NCBI GenBank assembly: GCA_003159355.1
Contig: PLPA01000283.1
Location: forward strand, 43,621-83,180
Length of the DNA stretch: 39,560 nucleotides
Origin: Acidobacteriaceae bacterium
GTDB taxonomy: Bacteria; Acidobacteriota; Terriglobia; Terriglobales; Acidobacteriaceae
Direction of reading: 5' to 3'
Part shown: piece by piece, positions 16,928 through 25,611 of the stretch
How the letters are laid out: each line of letters opens with the position of its first letter
Numbering within the stretch: position 1 is the stretch's first letter
Translations under genes and position numbers: made by a program
Notes under the pieces: generated by a model
Databases searched by the model: none
Told to the model about the DNA's origin: nothing
The model's input: only the letters and a program-made list of their open reading frames with translations

Positions 16928-19900
16928 ATGATCGCTCGGATCATCGAAATCTGCGCTCGGAATAGATTCCTCGTATTTGCAATTGTCTCGATGCTGACAC
17001 TGGCGGGCGCCTGGTCTCTAATGCATATTTCTTTAGACGCCCTGCCTGATATCTCGGATGTTCAAGTCATCGTCCATACGAGTTGGGAAGGCCAGCCGCC
17101 GGATATCATCGAAGATCAGGTCACTTATCCGATTGTCACTAGCCTCCTGGCTGCGCCTCACGTGAAGGCGGTGCGCGCGCAGACAATGCTTGGAGACTCC
17201 TATGTCTTTGTCATCTTCGAAGATGGAACCGATCCGTATTGGGCGCGTTCGCGCGTAGTCGAATATCTTCAGCAGATCAGCGGCCGCTTGCCACAGGATG
17301 TGCATCCAGCCATCGGCCCCGACGCGACCGGCGCGGGCTGGGTCTTTGAGTATGCCATCGTTGACAAGAGCGGAACCCACAGTCTTGCCGACCTGCGCAG
17401 CTTGCAGGATTGGCATCTGCGGTACGACCTTGAAACAGTTCCAGGTGTTTCGGAGGTAGCGAGCATCGGTGGGTTTGTGCGCCAATATCAGGTGCGACTC
17501 GATCCCAACAAGATGCTTGCCTATGGAATTCCGCTTTCAACGGTGATCGACCGAGTCAAGGCCAGCACCAATGAAGTAGGCGGGCGCGTGCTCGATCTGA
17601 GTGGAGCGCAGTATTTGATTCGAGGCCTCGGTTATTTGCGCTCGACCAATGACCTGGAAAACGTAGCGGTGGGCAGTAAGAACGGCGCTCCGGTGCTGCT
17701 GCGCGATCTGGGCAGTGTCGGACTTGGACCTGATATTCGAGAAGGTGTTGCAGAGTGGAATGGCGAGGGCGAAACAGTCGGCGGCATTGTGGTCATGCGT
17801 CAAGGCATGAATGCGCTGAAAGTGATCGACGGTGTAAAGCGCAAGTTTCACGGGATCGAGGCCTCTCTTCCATCCGGTGTTGAGATTGTCTCTGGGTACG
17901 ATCGTTCAGGCCTCATCAAGGACTCGATCGCCACTCTTCAGCGCGACCTGCTTGAAGAAGCAGTCATTGTAAGCCTGGTGATCCTCATCTTTCTTTTTCA
18001 TTACCGCTCCGCGCTGATTGTGATTATTGCTCTGCCTATAGCTGTGCTGGTCTCCTTCATCCCAATGTATTTTCTTGGAATCACTTCCAACATCATGTCG
18101 CTTGGCGGCCTAGCGCTCGCCATCGGCGTCCTTGTCGACGCGGCTATTGTCATGGTCGAAAACGGCTATAGGCATCTTTCGGAGCGGCAAGAGGCAGGTT
18201 CACTTCCCGTATCACATTCGGAACGCCGGCAGATCCTCATCGGCGCCGCAAAGCAGGTTGGACCCGCGCTTTTCTTCTCTCTGTTAATTATCGTGGTCTC
18301 TTTCCTCCCCGTTTTTTTGCTTGAAGCTCAGGAAGGAAGGATGTTTCGCCCCCTCGTTTGGACAAAGACTCTTGCTGTTGGATCTTCATCCATTCTCGCC
18401 ATCACTCTGGTGCCTGTTCTAATGGTGCTGTTGATTCGCGGCAGGCTGCGGCCAGAGCGCGAGAATCCGGTTTCACAATTCACGCAGGCGCTCTATCTTC
18501 CAGTGCTTCGGTTTTGCCTCAGGCACAGGAAGCTGACAATCGTCCTCAATCTTCTGTTTCTGATAGCAATGGTACCCATCGCCTTCAAACTCGGAAGCCA
18601 GTTCATGCCACCGCTTTTTGAAGGGTCCGCACTCTATATGCCAACCTCCCTCCCCGGCATTTCCATCGAACAAGCGAAGACCCTCATGCAAAAGCAGGAT
18701 GCTCTCCTGCGCGCATTTCCCGAGGTGGAGAGCGTCTTTGGCAGCGTGGGCAGATCAGACAGCGCGACGGATAACGCCCCTCTCGATATGTTCGACACAA
18801 CCATCATGCTGAAGCCGCGAGAGCAATGGAGGCGCGGCATGACATACGAAAGACTGATTCAGGAGATGGACGCAAGCGTGCAGTTTCCGGGCATCTCCAA
18901 CACCTGGACAAGTCCGGTGGAATGCCGCCTCGACATGGAACTTACCGGCATCAAAACGCCGTTGGGCATCAAGGTGCAGGGACCAAACATTGATGGGATT
19001 GAACGTCTCGCGGGACAAATTCAAAGCGTGCTCGCAACCATGCCGCAGCAGCGTTCCTCATTTGCGGAACGCATCTCCCAGGGCTTCTACGTGAACGTGG
19101 ACGTGGATCGCGAGGAAGCGGCGCGTTATGGGTTGAGCGTGGCTGATGTACAAACCGCTGTCTCGTCAGGCATCGGCGGACGGAACGTCACCGAGAATAT
19201 CGAAGGACGGGAACGCTACCCCATCAACGTGCGCTATGAGCAGGATTTCCGCGACAGCGTGGATCGGATGCGCAGTGTCTTGATCGGCACTCCATCCGGA
19301 TCGCAGATTCCTCTCGGGCAGGTTGCGCGCGTCTCGCTCTCGAATGGACCTGCGATGATCAGAGACGAAGATGGCCAACTTACGGGTTATATTTACATCA
19401 ATCTCAAGGATACAAACTACGGCGCTTTTGTTGATGCGGCAAATCGATTGCTGCGCGATCAAGTCGCATTGCCCGCGAACTATTCGTTCACCTGGTCGGG
19501 AGAATACCAATTTGAGCAGAGAGCGAAGCAGCGGTTGAAGCTGATTGTACCGGTGGTCTTTGCGCTGATCTTTCTCTTGCTGTATATGGTCTTCCAATCT
19601 GTTGTAGAGGTCGTGGTCCTTATCTTTCCTACGCTCTACGCAATGACTGGCGGGCTGCTGATGCAGTGGCTGCTCGGTTATAACTTCAGCGTTGCAGTGT
19701 GGGTGGGATACATCGCGCTCTTTGGGATCGCGGTTGAAACCGGCGTTGTGATGGTGGTGTACCTTCACGAGGCGGTGGAACGGCGCTTGAGCTCGGGAGA
19801 AATCCATTCAGGTAGCGATATTGAACTTGCCGTCATTGAAGGCGCTGTGCAACGTCTCCGCCCGAAGTTGATGACGGTCTGCGCAGTGCTTGCAAGCCTG

Positions 19901-20083
19901 GTTCCCATCCTCTGGGCGTCTGGTATCGGATCAGATGTCATGAAACCGATTGCCGCTCCGATTGTTGGCGGCATGATCACCTCTGCTATTCATGTCCTCA
20001 TTCTGGTGCCCGTCTTCTTTGTCATGATTAAAAAGCATGAACTGCGAGTTGGCAAGCTGCACGCGATAAGAGAGGATAATTAA
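16928..20083 (+). CDS. cusA: CusA-type RND copper/silver efflux pump (HME4)
   Basis: 1051 residues from the ATG at 16928, two bases after the adaptor stop; an upstream in-frame ATG at 16883 would lie inside cusB. RND features include the first helix (RIIEICARNRFLVFAIVSML), the TM4 motif GGLALAIGVLVDAAIVMVEN and LLEAQEGRMFRPLVWTKTLA. Comparison with the E. coli CusA methionine relay (M573, M623, M672) finds Met at 571 (SALYMPTS), 621 (APLDMFDTT) and 670 (CRLDMELTG), all kept at the same spacing. That strongly supports Cu(I)/Ag(I) export by proton antiport across the inner membrane. It is the last gene of cusCBA. The TM4 sequence lacks the DFG...D pattern of Co/Zn/Cd pumps, unlike the pump gene at 27542-30700. 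Confidence 0.93.
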   Translation: MIARIIEICARNRFLVFAIVSMLTLAGAWSLMHISLDALPDISDVQVIVHTSWEGQPPDIIEDQVTYPIVTSLLAAPHVKAVRAQTMLGDSYVFVIFEDGTDPYWARSRVVEYLQQISGRLPQDVHPAIGPDATGAGWVFEYAIVDKSGTHSLADLRSLQDWHLRYDLETVPGVSEVASIGGFVRQYQVRLDPNKMLAYGIPLSTVIDRVKASTNEVGGRVLDLSGAQYLIRGLGYLRSTNDLENVAVGSKNGAPVLLRDLGSVGLGPDIREGVAEWNGEGETVGGIVVMRQGMNALKVIDGVKRKFHGIEASLPSGVEIVSGYDRSGLIKDSIATLQRDLLEEAVIVSLVILIFLFHYRSALIVIIALPIAVLVSFIPMYFLGITSNIMSLGGLALAIGVLVDAAIVMVENGYRHLSERQEAGSLPVSHSERRQILIGAAKQVGPALFFSLLIIVVSFLPVFLLEAQEGRMFRPLVWTKTLAVGSSSILAITLVPVLMVLLIRGRLRPERENPVSQFTQALYLPVLRFCLRHRKLTIVLNLLFLIAMVPIAFKLGSQFMPPLFEGSALYMPTSLPGISIEQAKTLMQKQDALLRAFPEVESVFGSVGRSDSATDNAPLDMFDTTIMLKPREQWRRGMTYERLIQEMDASVQFPGISNTWTSPVECRLDMELTGIKTPLGIKVQGPNIDGIERLAGQIQSVLATMPQQRSSFAERISQGFYVNVDVDREEAARYGLSVADVQTAVSSGIGGRNVTENIEGRERYPINVRYEQDFRDSVDRMRSVLIGTPSGSQIPLGQVARVSLSNGPAMIRDEDGQLTGYIYINLKDTNYGAFVDAANRLLRDQVALPANYSFTWSGEYQFEQRAKQRLKLIVPVVFALIFLLLYMVFQSVVEVVVLIFPTLYAMTGGLLMQWLLGYNFSVAVWVGYIALFGIAVETGVVMVVYLHEAVERRLSSGEIHSGSDIELAVIEGAVQRLRPKLMTVCAVLASLVPILWASGIGSDVMKPIAAPIVGGMITSAIHVLILVPVFFVMIKKHELRVGKLHAIREDN

Positions 20084-20464
20084 TTTATAGTGTAGCTCCC
20101 GCTGCGACAGGCAGTAGCGCTGGTGCGGCTCTTACCCGCCCCTCAGCAACGAAAATCCTCTGTTCAAGTTATTATGTTTCTTCCGCCTCGCGGCGGGTAC
20201 ACCCCTGCTTAACAGTATCAATCCAAAGATGGAGGCCCGGCATCATCATTGAGATTGATGGTGGAATCATCCTTAATGCCCAAGACATAAGCCCCAAGAT
20301 CGTCGAAGATCATGTGCAATCACTCATCGGCATTTCGCAGGCACTTGGAACTATGGCTTCAGGTTGCGCGAAATCACTACCACCCGTACTCCCGCGTTCA
20401 TGACTGCCGGTGGTGCTGACGCATAGTGCGCGGGAGAGTACTGTACGCGACATTTGGAGGCTTC
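20084..20464. other. Intergenic region with a possible decayed reading frame
   Basis: 381 bases separate cusA from the second TonB receptor. A frame without an ATG or GTG start is open from about 20191 to the TGA at 20401-20403 and reads PGIIIEIDGGIILNAQDISP then KIVEDHVQSLIGISQALG. It looks protein-like but could be chance. No promoter was identified. GGAGG at 20456-20460 belongs to the receptor gene. Confidence 0.35.
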
Positions 20465-23400
20465 ATGAAGATTCGTATTCCATTATCAATCGCCGTGGTG
20501 AGTTTGCTGTTTATTCTCGCCAGTTATTCCGCGAATGCACAACTGACAGAGTCCACACTCATAGGATCAGCTGTTGATGCCACTGGTTCCGTGGTTCAAC
20601 ACGCGATCGTTTTGGCTACCAACGAGTCAACCGGTATAAACCGCGCGGCGACAAGCGGCAACGATGGCTCCTTTACCATAACGGACTTGGCGCCGGGCAA
20701 TTATTCCGTCCATGTCAAGGCGCAAGGCTATAAAACCTTCGAGCAGACCCACCTGCAACTGAATGTTGGGACCACCACGCAGGTTAATGCGCGCCTTGAG
20801 GTAGGGCAGATTCAGGAAACTGTCGAGGTGATGGCCGATCAATCGCAAGTTGCCGTGTCGAAGGACGGGCGTCTTTCAGACACATTGCATGAAACGCAGA
20901 TTACTCAGCTTCCGATTCCCGTCCGCGACGTCTTTTTCCTGCCAAGCCTTAATGCGGGGGCTACAAATATTCCAGGTCAAAATATGTCGTACAAACTCAC
21001 CAATTCGCCAACCGTCACTGTCAATGGAAACCGCTTTCGCGGGAATAATTATGTTCTCGACGGGTCGATGAACACCCATACTCTCAATGAAGGAGAGCCG
21101 GGCATTGTTCCCAGCATTGAATCCATTGAGGAAGTGCAGGTTCAAACGGGAAATTTCTCCAGCGAATACGGGCGCGGCAACGGTTCCGTAGTCAATATGC
21201 GAACTAGATCCGGGACGAACGAGTTTCACGGGAAAGCGTGGGAGTATCTCAAAAACACCGATCTCAACGCGAGAAATTACTTTGCCTCACAGCGAACGCC
21301 ACAAGTATTCAATCAATTCGGAGCGCGCGTAGGCGGCCCAATCATCCGAAAGAAGACCTTTTTCTTTGGATCGTACGAAGGCACGCGCAATGCTCTGGCG
21401 CAAGCTCTCTCGTTTCAAGTTGAAACGCCGGAGTTCGCAAACTATGTGGAAACCACCGCGCCCAATAGCATTGCGGCGATGCTGTTGAAGGACTTTCCAC
21501 CCGTGAAGCCCATGCCTGGAACCACAACGGAGTATCTGAACGAGACGGATTTTACAACGCCCCAGGGCACGGTGATTCCAGGAACAGGAACTGATCACGA
21601 TATGCTCCATGACTATCTCCGATACGATCAGTACCTGACTCGCGTCGATCATACGGTCAATGGTGGAAACGATACATTGACGGGTCGCTGGATCAACGAG
21701 TTTGAGCGGAGCCTGGGTGCGACAAACTCCCTGAGTTCAAATTTGGGCGTGTCCATGCGCGGTTTTCTTGATCCTTATAACGGCGCATTTGGAAATCTCA
21801 ATGTAGGTGAGATCCATGTTTTCCACGGCAACGTGAACGACGCCCGCTTTTCCTTCCAGGACGACATCATCAGCTATGCTAGGCCTGACGCGCAATATCC
21901 AGCCATCAGCATCACGGGAATCAGCGCGCAATTCGGCGACCCTGCCAGCTTGGGGAGCCGCATCCGCACTTACGAGTACCGTGACACTCTAAGCTCTATC
22001 ATCGGCAGGCACCTGCTGCGCTACGGCGGGGAGTTCAGGGATATTTTCATCGCGCTTAGCGTGGGCGCTCCAAAAGCAGGCAGTTTCAGTTTCAATAGCC
22101 TGCTCGCTTTTGCCAATGACAGTCCCTATTATCAAAGCCTTGTTGTGAATCCAGCGACGGGATATCCAACGGCGGTTCAGCATGATTACACTTCGCATGA
22201 AGCCGGATTATTTCTTCAGGACGATTGGAAGGTGAATGCGCGGTTGACCATCAACTCTGGAATCCGATGGGATTTTTTCGGCGGGCCAAGCGAGCGCTAT
22301 GGAAAACTTTCATCCATTACTTTTGGACCGGGAACGACCTTTGACGAGCAGCTTGCCAGCGCCTCTGTCGGACAGGTGTCGAGCCTCTTCCATGCGCAGA
22401 GGGACAATTTGTCGCCGCGTGTAGGCCTTGCCTATGATCCATTCGGAGATGGCAAGAGCTCGATTCGGGCAGGCTTCAGCCTCTCCTATCAGCCGATTCA
22501 CGGATTGACGCTTCTGAGCGGTACTGGAAATCCGCCATTTGCAGTTACGGCTATCTTGCAGCCAAATGCCGGATATGGCACAAGCATCCTATACGGAATC
22601 CCGGTCCCTTACAATCCGGAATTCAAGACAACATTGAATGCGCAAGGTGGAATCGTAAGTCCGCCGGGGACTCCTCCGATTCGCATTTCTCCCTGGCTTA
22701 TCGATCCAAAGCTCAAGACGCAATACAGCGAGAACTGGTTCTTGAGCCTTCAACATGAGTTTGCGAAGGGCTGGATTGCGGAACTCGGATACATCGGCAC
22801 GACCGGGGTCAATCTCGAACGACGGGACGACCTGAACAGGTTCGATGGCGATTTGCTCATCAACAATGGCATTCAAAAACGAATCAATCAAAACTGGGCC
22901 GGTATTACTTATGCGACGAACGGCGTCTCCTCCAACTACAACGCCATGACCGCCGAAATCCGCCATCAGGCGAGTAAAACACTTATGGTGCAAGCCAACT
23001 ATCGGTGGTCCAAGTGGTTCGACGATGAGTCTGACACCGCTTCATCTTTCTGGGCCGATAATTCGCAGGGATCGCGCGGAGCGCAAGATGCGGCCTGCTT
23101 GAAATGTGAGCGTGGGCCTTCGGAATTCGACATCCCGAAGCGCTTTACTGCATCCGCGGCATGGACCCCTGAGTACTTCAAGGGCCACAACTTACTCGCA
23201 AAGGCGGCTGACAACTGGCAGTTATCAACCATTGTCGCGGTGCAATCGGGACGTCCTTTCAGCGTTTACTGCTCGGCGTCTTTTCAAGCAGGATGCGATT
23301 GGAAGGCTGATGGTGGAGGCGGCATTGGAAGCGGATACTATGACCGCCCGATGGCCCCGCCGGCAGGCTCAATCAAGAAGAAGTTCAGCCAACAGGAATA

Positions 23401-23728
23401 CGTGAATGGACTCTTCAATCCCAATGTTTTTCCAATCCCTGTTCTGGGCACAGATGGCACATTGAAGCGCGACGCATTCCGCGGCTCGCGCCAGATCAAT
23501 ACCAATCTCTCACTCGCGCGCGGCTTCAAAATCGCAGAGTGCAAGGAGTTCCACGTGCAATGGCAGGCGTTCAACGTCATCAACACCACCAATCTCTATA
23601 TGCCCAACGGCGACATGGCGTTGGCTCTGGAGCCAAACAAAACCTTCTCCACAACTTCAATCTTCGGCAAATCCACGCAAGCCTTTGATCCAAGGATCAT
23701 GCAGGTTAGTGCTACATTCTCATTTTGA
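20465..23728 (+). CDS. TonB-dependent receptor, Oar-like, complete
   Basis: 1087 residues from the ATG at 20465, with GGAGG four bases upstream; an ATG at 20426 adds 13 residues without helping the signal peptide. A signal peptide (MKIRIPLSIAVVSLLFILAS) is followed by a carboxypeptidase-regulatory-like domain at about 30-115 (GSAVDATGSVVQHAIV, DGSFTITDLAPGNYSVHVKA). Then come the plug (NRFRGNNYVLDGSMN, EYGRGNGSVVNMRTRSGTNE) and a large barrel ending in QVSATFSF, a normal terminal strand with aromatic end. It imports a large unknown ligand. Its place between a copper efflux operon and the reductive dehalogenase genes could fit corrinoid or metal-chelate uptake, but no ligand-specific sequence was seen. 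A strong hairpin begins seven bases after its stop. Confidence 0.92.
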   Translation: MKIRIPLSIAVVSLLFILASYSANAQLTESTLIGSAVDATGSVVQHAIVLATNESTGINRAATSGNDGSFTITDLAPGNYSVHVKAQGYKTFEQTHLQLNVGTTTQVNARLEVGQIQETVEVMADQSQVAVSKDGRLSDTLHETQITQLPIPVRDVFFLPSLNAGATNIPGQNMSYKLTNSPTVTVNGNRFRGNNYVLDGSMNTHTLNEGEPGIVPSIESIEEVQVQTGNFSSEYGRGNGSVVNMRTRSGTNEFHGKAWEYLKNTDLNARNYFASQRTPQVFNQFGARVGGPIIRKKTFFFGSYEGTRNALAQALSFQVETPEFANYVETTAPNSIAAMLLKDFPPVKPMPGTTTEYLNETDFTTPQGTVIPGTGTDHDMLHDYLRYDQYLTRVDHTVNGGNDTLTGRWINEFERSLGATNSLSSNLGVSMRGFLDPYNGAFGNLNVGEIHVFHGNVNDARFSFQDDIISYARPDAQYPAISITGISAQFGDPASLGSRIRTYEYRDTLSSIIGRHLLRYGGEFRDIFIALSVGAPKAGSFSFNSLLAFANDSPYYQSLVVNPATGYPTAVQHDYTSHEAGLFLQDDWKVNARLTINSGIRWDFFGGPSERYGKLSSITFGPGTTFDEQLASASVGQVSSLFHAQRDNLSPRVGLAYDPFGDGKSSIRAGFSLSYQPIHGLTLLSGTGNPPFAVTAILQPNAGYGTSILYGIPVPYNPEFKTTLNAQGGIVSPPGTPPIRISPWLIDPKLKTQYSENWFLSLQHEFAKGWIAELGYIGTTGVNLERRDDLNRFDGDLLINNGIQKRINQNWAGITYATNGVSSNYNAMTAEIRHQASKTLMVQANYRWSKWFDDESDTASSFWADNSQGSRGAQDAACLKCERGPSEFDIPKRFTASAAWTPEYFKGHNLLAKAADNWQLSTIVAVQSGRPFSVYCSASFQAGCDWKADGGGGIGSGYYDRPMAPPAGSIKKKFSQQEYVNGLFNPNVFPIPVLGTDGTLKRDAFRGSRQINTNLSLARGFKIAECKEFHVQWQAFNVINTTNLYMPNGDMALALEPNKTFSTTSIFGKSTQAFDPRIMQVSATFSF

Positions 23729-23734
23729 GTTACT

Positions 23735-23783
23735 CGCCTGTCTGCGGCCTGAGAGATTATACTTCTCTGGCCACAGACAGGTG
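23735..23783 (+). terminator. Long stem-loop after the TonB receptor gene
   Basis: Bases 23735-23749 pair with 23769-23783 over 15 positions (two not Watson-Crick but wobble-compatible). An inner stem AGAGA (23752-23756) pairs with TCTCT (23764-23768) around a 7-base loop. It begins seven bases past the receptor stop codon and 55 bases before the next start. There is no T-run after it, so it may be a 3' end stabiliser or a structured leader for the polyferredoxin gene rather than an intrinsic terminator. Confidence 0.5.
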
Positions 23784-23824
23784 ATTCCACTGTCGCCAGA
23801 TAGGTTGCGGCACGAGTTTAATTT

Positions 23825-23829
23825 GGAGG
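23825..23829 (+). promoter_or_regulatory. Shine-Dalgarno GGAGG that sets the TTG start of the polyferredoxin gene
   Basis: GGAGG lies eight bases before the TTG at 23838. A start there places the first membrane helix close to the N-terminus. The upstream ATG at 23685 lies inside the receptor gene and would translate through the hairpin. Confidence 0.5.
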
Positions 23830-23837
23830 TCCGTGCC

Positions 23838-25361
23838 TTGACAACGCGAATTCGCCGTATATCGCAGATTGCATTTTTTTTCTTATTTGTCTGGTTGCTG
23901 GCGCGCGCAAAGATGAATTACTCATCTGGCGCAGATACGCGGACGTTGCATCCCGTCAACTACTTTTTCAAGCTGGACCCGCTGGTTTCCCTCGTCAATT
24001 TGCTGGCAGGCCACGCGCTTTACCTTACACTCACATGGTCGCTCGTAATCCTGATTCCGACCTTTTTTCTGGGGCGCTTCTTCTGCGGCTGGATCTGCCC
24101 CCTGGGCAGTTTGAATCAGTTCCTCGGCGGCATCCGTTCGAAGTCCATGGGGCGCAAGGCGCTGATTGAAGCCAATCGCTATAAGAAGTGGCAGACGGCG
24201 AAGTATTTTCTGCTGATCGCCGGGCTGCTGGCCGCACTCTTCCGCGGCAGTATCGTTGGTTGGATCGACCCCTTCAGCCTGCTGGTGCGATCGATGGGAG
24301 TGTCGATTCTGCCGGCCGCTGCCAGCAAGAAATATTACGTCGTCTATCAGCCGCACTATTGGCCGAGCGTGATGATGGGCGCGGTCTTTCTGGCGCTACT
24401 ATTGATGAATCTGCGGGTGACGCGCTTCTGGTGCCGTGCGTTGTGTCCTCTGGGCGCGCTTCTGGGCGTGGCCGCGCGGTGGTCGTTTCTGGGACTGCAC
24501 AAGGATACGACCACCTGCAACCAGTGCAGCCGCTGCATGATCAACTGCCAAGGCGGCGACGATCCAATCGGCGGCGCGCCGTGGCACAAGGCGGAGTGCC
24601 ACCTTTGCATGAACTGCGTCGAGGCCTGCCCGCACGGAAGCCTTGAGTTCCGATTCTTTCGCAAACTCCAAACGCCGCCGGAGGTTGTGGGAACGAATCT
24701 AAGCCGACGAAGAGCATTGATCGCGGCTGTGACCGGGCTGGCCGTCGTGCCTTTGTTGCGCGCGCAATCCGCGTTGGGCAAGAGCCGCAACGAGCGGCTG
24801 ATCCGGCCGCCGGGAGCACTTGACGAAACCGATTTCCTGTCACGGTGCATCCGCTGCGGCGAGTGCGTGAGAGCGTGTCCCAACAATGCACTACAGCTCG
24901 CGTTTACTGAGGCTGGGCTGATGGGTTTGTGGAGCCCGGTCGTGACGCCGAAGATCGGCTACTGCGAGCCAAGTTGCGTGCTATGTTCGGAGGTCTGTCC
25001 CACGGGAGCGATTCAGGAGATGACGCCCCGGCAAAAGGGTTGGATCGCGGTGGAAGGTATCGCTTCCACGCCGCTGCTCATCGGCACGGCGGTTTATGAC
25101 CAGAGACTTTGCTTGCCGTGGGCCAAGGCCACCGATTGCGTCGTCTGCCTGGAGTGGTGCCCAGTAGCGCCCAAGGCGATCTATGTCAAGGACGCCATGG
25201 TGATGGACGCGGAAGGCAAGCCCAGGATGCTGAAACAGCCGCACATCGACCTCAATCGCTGCGTGGGCTGCGGGGCATGTGAGTTCGCCTGCCCGCTCCA
25301 GGAGCAACCGGGCGTGTACGTGACCAGTAGCGGAGAGAGCCGGTCACGTCTTCGTTCTTAA
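23838..25361 (+). CDS. Membrane polyferredoxin, NapH-NapG-like fusion (probable quinol-oxidising electron donor)
   Basis: 507 residues from a TTG start. The N-terminal half is NapH/NosR-like: several membrane helices, two Cys-x3-Cys-Pro motifs (C83/C87 in FCGWICPLGSLNQ; C199/C203 in WCRALCPLG) and two 4Fe-4S sites (C227, C230, C233, C237; C254, C257, C260, C264). At 289-292 there is an internal SRRRALIAA motif followed by a hydrophobic stretch, just like the twin-arginine start of a free NapG. The C-terminal half is NapG-like with further Cys clusters (337-347, 376-387, 425-441, 475-485). In nitrate respiration NapH and NapG pass electrons from quinol to the periplasm. No nap genes are seen here; the convergent rdhA is the obvious electron acceptor, which is an inference. 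The stop overlaps the rdhB-like stop by four bases. Confidence 0.85.
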   Translation: MTTRIRRISQIAFFFLFVWLLARAKMNYSSGADTRTLHPVNYFFKLDPLVSLVNLLAGHALYLTLTWSLVILIPTFFLGRFFCGWICPLGSLNQFLGGIRSKSMGRKALIEANRYKKWQTAKYFLLIAGLLAALFRGSIVGWIDPFSLLVRSMGVSILPAAASKKYYVVYQPHYWPSVMMGAVFLALLLMNLRVTRFWCRALCPLGALLGVAARWSFLGLHKDTTTCNQCSRCMINCQGGDDPIGGAPWHKAECHLCMNCVEACPHGSLEFRFFRKLQTPPEVVGTNLSRRRALIAAVTGLAVVPLLRAQSALGKSRNERLIRPPGALDETDFLSRCIRCGECVRACPNNALQLAFTEAGLMGLWSPVVTPKIGYCEPSCVLCSEVCPTGAIQEMTPRQKGWIAVEGIASTPLLIGTAVYDQRLCLPWAKATDCVVCLEWCPVAPKAIYVKDAMVMDAEGKPRMLKQPHIDLNRCVGCGACEFACPLQEQPGVYVTSSGESRSRLRS

Positions 25362-25609
25362 GAGCGCTCGTTCGCCTCGATTGGTTTGCGAGAGTCTCTC
25401 CGGCGCAGCCAGCCAAAGACGCCGGCGGCGGCCAGAATGGCAGCGGCAATCCAACTGATGGCGGCCGCGCGGTACTCGGATTCCCGCGCGCTGGCCAAAG
25501 CTGTCTGCACCAGCAAAACTTCCAGCAGCAACCACAACTCGGCAAGAGCCCAAAACCACCACGGGCGCTTGCGTATTGTAATCATAACAACATCGTCGCC
25601 GTTCGTCAT
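25358..25609 (-). CDS. rdhB: Small membrane protein, RdhB-like anchor of the reductive dehalogenase
   Basis: 83 residues from the ATG at 25609, which has AGAGG six bases upstream. An ATG at 25615 overlaps the rdhA stop (ATGA) but abuts that site. Two hydrophobic helices are visible (WFWALAELWLLLEVLLVQTA; AAAISWIAAAILAAAGVFGW), and the C-terminus is Arg-rich (RRRDSRKP). Classical RdhB anchors have three helices in about 90-100 residues, so this is a reduced or divergent version. It is assigned from its size, membrane character and position directly after rdhA. It would tether RdhA to the outer face of the inner membrane. Confidence 0.6.
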   Translation of the reverse strand: MTNGDDVVMITIRKRPWWFWALAELWLLLEVLLVQTALASARESEYRAAAISWIAAAILAAAGVFGWLRRRDSRKPIEANERS

Positions 25610-25611
25610 AA

